NCBI GenBank assembly: GCA_016946835.1
Contig: JACVTC010000027.1
Span: forward strand, 765,001-790,000
Source of the DNA: Neocallimastix lanati (nom. inval.)
Lineage: Eukaryota; Neocallimastigomycota; Neocallimastigomycetes; Neocallimastigales; Neocallimastigaceae
Length of the DNA: 25,000 nt
Direction: 5' to 3'
Below are positions 22,220 through 25,000 of the stretch, in pieces. The notes under the pieces are model-generated. The model was given only the letters and a program-made list of their open reading frames with translations, did not search any database and was not told the DNA's origin. Every line of letters starts with the position of its first letter. The first letter of the stretch is position 1. The position numbers and the translations under genes are program-made.

Positions 22220-23035
22220 TAATAAATAATAAATAAATAAATAATAAATAAATAAATAATAATAAATAAATTATAATAAATAATAAATAAATAAATAATA
22301 ATAAATAAATTATAATAAATAATAAATAAATAAATAATAAATAAATAAATAATAATAAATAAAAATAATAAATAATAAATAATAAATAATAAATAATAAA
22401 TAATAAATAATAAATAATAAATAATAAATAATAAAATAATAAATAATAAATAATAAATAATAAATAATAAATAATAAAATAATAAATAATAAATAATAAA
22501 TAATAAATAATAAATAATAATAATAAATAATAATAATAGATAATAAATAATAAATAATAAATAATAAATAATAAATAATAAATAATAAATAATAAATAAT
22601 AAATAATAAATAATAAATAATAAATAATAAATAATAAATAATAAATAATAATAAATAATAAATAATAATAATAAATAATAATAATAGATAATAAATAATA
22701 AATAATAAATAATAAATAATAAATAATAAATAATAAATAATAAATAATAAATAATAAATAATAAATAATAAATAATAAATAATAAATAATAATAAATAAT
22801 AAATAATAATAATAAATAATAAATAAATTTTGATAAATAATAAATCATAAATAAATAAATAATTAATACATAAAATTTTTTTATTTTTTTTATACATAAT
22901 AATAAATAATAAATAATTATTTTAATAATAAATAATAATAAATAATAAATAATAATAATAATAATAAATAATAAATAATAATAAATAATAAATAATAAAT
23001 AATAAATAATAAATAAATAAATAATAAATAATTAT
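22083..23035. repeat. AATAAAT 7-mer satellite with AAAT and AAT blocks
   Basis: The core, about 22370-22820, is (AATAAAT)n with occasional AAT insertions that shift phase. The left part mixes AAAT and AATAAAT units, and the right part (22900-23035) resumes after a short break. Read on the minus strand, seven bases times three frames give the same heptapeptide (Y-Y-L-L-F-I-I), so stop-free frames of up to 266 codons exist in two phases. These are not genes. Confidence 0.93.
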
Positions 23036-23057
23036 ACATAATAAAAATAAGTAAATA

Positions 23058-23090
23058 ATAAATCATAAATCATAAATCATAAATCATAAA
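23058..23090. repeat. (AAATCAT)n variant 7-mer block
   Basis: Four copies of AAATCAT follow the AATAAAT satellite. The unit is one substitution from its neighbour's 7-mer, so it is probably a locally amplified variant. Confidence 0.8.
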
Positions 23091-23150
23091 TAAATAATAA
23101 TAAATAATATATAATGAATAATAAATAATAAATTATAAATAAATAGATAA

Positions 23151-25000
23151 ATAAAAATTTTATAATCATCACTTTTCCTTGTAACAATAAACCTATCCAG
23201 GTTAAAAAAGAAAATTTTTATTAAAAAGTAATCCTTTTAGAATAAATATTCAAATTAATGTTCTTTTTTCTATTACTAAATTGGATTGAAGTTTTATTTA
23301 ATTTAATAAATAATTAATGAACAGTATATTCTTCGAAAATGAGGCTTGATGAAATTATATCTAATTAATGATTCGTATTTTTTAAATACGTAAATACGAA
23401 TTCCTTACTTTTCTTACTTTTGATATTCAAAAATGTATAAATGTATTTCATATTTGTTTTTTTTTTTAAACATTATCAACTTTTTTTTTTTTAATAAATG
23501 TAAAAAAAAATTATATTAATATTAATATATTAATTTTTATTTAATATATTTAATATAATATTAATTAATTACAAAATAAAATAATATTAATATTATTAAT
23601 TAATTAATTAATATATTTCAATTATTATTTTAATTTATTAATATATTATATTATATAGTTTATTCCAAAGTCAATTTTAATATAACTTTAAAAATATATT
23701 ATTTAATTCAATAATTGAAATATTAATATAACTATTTAGTATTTATATTATTTGTATTATAGCCTCTTATCTATAAAAAAATAAATAATAATAAATAAAT
23801 TATATAATAATTTATCAAAAACATACAAAAACAAAATATTAAAATTAATAATATATTTCAATTAGATTGAAATAAAAATAAAAAATAATAAAATATAAAA
23901 AATAATATATTACAATGTATTTCAAATTTATATAAAAATAAATAAGTATATATATAATTAAATAGAAATTTATAAAGAGTTATTTTAAATATAATATATA
24001 ATACTATATAATAAAATTAAATAAAATCATTTTAATTATTTTTTTGTTAATAATTTTAAATTTTAATTTCATTAATTTTTTTTTTTTTAATTAAAAAAAT
24101 ATAATAAATAGAATAATAAATATAACTAATTAAATACATTATATAATATTAATATTAATAAATAAAATAAAATAAAGTAATAAAGTAATAAATAAAATAA
24201 AATAAAGTAATAAATAAAAAAAAAGATTAAAATTAAAATTAAAATAATAATTAAAATTAATTAGTTTAAAATAAAAAAAAAAAAAATTAAATGTAAATCA
24301 CAATATATAGTGAAAATAGTGGTGTTATTGTTGCAATGGTTGTATTAAAATTCAATTTATGCCAAAAATAAAGATACTATTAGCTTTTAAATAAACTAAA
24401 GTAAAAAACAAAAAAAAAATATTTATTATTTTTCTTTATCACTTAATTAATCATGATAAATAATGAAAATGAAATGCTTTTATGTAAAAGTTTTCATCCT
24501 CATGGTCATCATCACATTAATTACATTAGAATAAATTATAGATCTTTTTTTTTTTTTAATTTTTATTAAAAAATTATAGTAGGTAATATATAAAAATTCT
24601 GATGGGAATAAATTATTTATTTTAAAATTAAAAAAAAAATAAAATTAGCCATTTATTATTAAAAGGTATGGTGAAATAAAAATGTAAAATAAAAAATATA
24701 AAAAAATTAAAGTGATTAATATGATTAATTTATTATTATTATCATTATTATAAGATTTATTTCGATCTTTTTATTCAATTCAGGTAGTAGCCGCTTTTTA
24801 TATATATATATATATATTTAAAAAGAAAAATACAATATAATAAAGTAATTTTTAGGTTTAAATTTAAATAAAAGTTAAATAACTTTTTCATTCGTTCAAA
24901 CAGCAATAAAGTTTCGATAATAAAATAAAAACAACTTCACCACTTATTATCCAGGTATTGAGTAAAAAAAATTATGCATTGTGAAATTTAAAGTTTTTTT
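23151..25000. other. AT-rich intergenic to window end, no gene seen
   Basis: The stretch holds TTAAT palindromes at 23500-23660 and AATAAAGTAATAAAATA repeats at about 24160-24220. Small complex patches lie at 24300-24380, 24480-24530 and 24770-24960 (GTAGTAGCCGC near 24784, CCACTTATTATCCAGG near 24940). The last patch could be the edge of a feature outside the window, but no frame supports a gene here. Confidence 0.55.
23371..23401. other. 10-bp perfect hairpin
   Basis: ATTCGTATTT and AAATACGAAT are exact complements around 11 bases, with a further AAATACG inside the loop. It lies in a short non-repetitive stretch (23160-23420). Function unknown. Confidence 0.4.

Noticed and set aside
22048-22897. 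Two overlapping long minus-strand frames (266 and 195 codons) rich in Y, L, F and I
   Set aside because: They are translations of a 7-mer and tetramer satellite without stops. The composition is pure repeat, with no domain or promoter.
22083-23090. CRISPR array or telomere
   Set aside because: There are no unique spacers between constant repeats, and the 7-mer lacks the G-rich strand of telomeric repeats.

Overview
The window is extremely AT-rich: A and T homopolymers, ATT/AAAT microsatellites and poly-asparagine coding runs dominate. The one gene has many introns, all GT-AG, and beyond it lie more than 17 kb with no convincing gene. This pattern best fits an anaerobic gut fungus (Neocallimastigomycota). 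A Dictyostelium-like genome is a weaker alternative, because those genomes are usually gene-dense. The organism call is inference; no rRNA, tRNA or marker gene is present to settle it.

Left third (1-7416, minus strand): one gene, open at its 3' end, rebuilt here from nine exons joined in phase. It encodes the large DNA-binding subunit of RNA polymerase III factor TFIIIC (Tfc3/tau138/GTF3C1 family). The visible parts are an N-terminal Met-Asp signature, the B-block winged helix, further winged-helix-like modules, a homeodomain-like segment and a Myb/SANT-like segment. Asparagine-rich linkers separate the later modules. About 1,578 residues lie in the window and the stop codon is beyond the left edge. 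A 75-base poly(A:T) tract about 180 bp upstream of the ATG is the probable promoter element.

7.7-11.5 kb: a relatively GC-rich island (8580-9172) with a TATA box and a 22-codon ORF resembles a retroelement relic. A 313-bp tandem duplication follows, inside a degenerate repeat field, and then a roughly 240-bp ATT microsatellite.

12-13.2 kb: a perfect inverted repeat with 100-bp arms, then a 217-bp tandem duplication.

13.2-25 kb: gene desert with many T-tracts, two smaller inverted repeats, an AAAT microsatellite, a complex island with a predicted hairpin (21421-21600), and roughly 1 kb of AATAAAT 7-mer satellite. Long frames across the satellites are artefacts of stop-free repeat units.

No multi-gene system is visible. 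The items most worth a second look are the perfect inverted repeat, the 8.6-9.2 kb island, and the change in homopolymer polarity between the TFIIIC gene and the desert.
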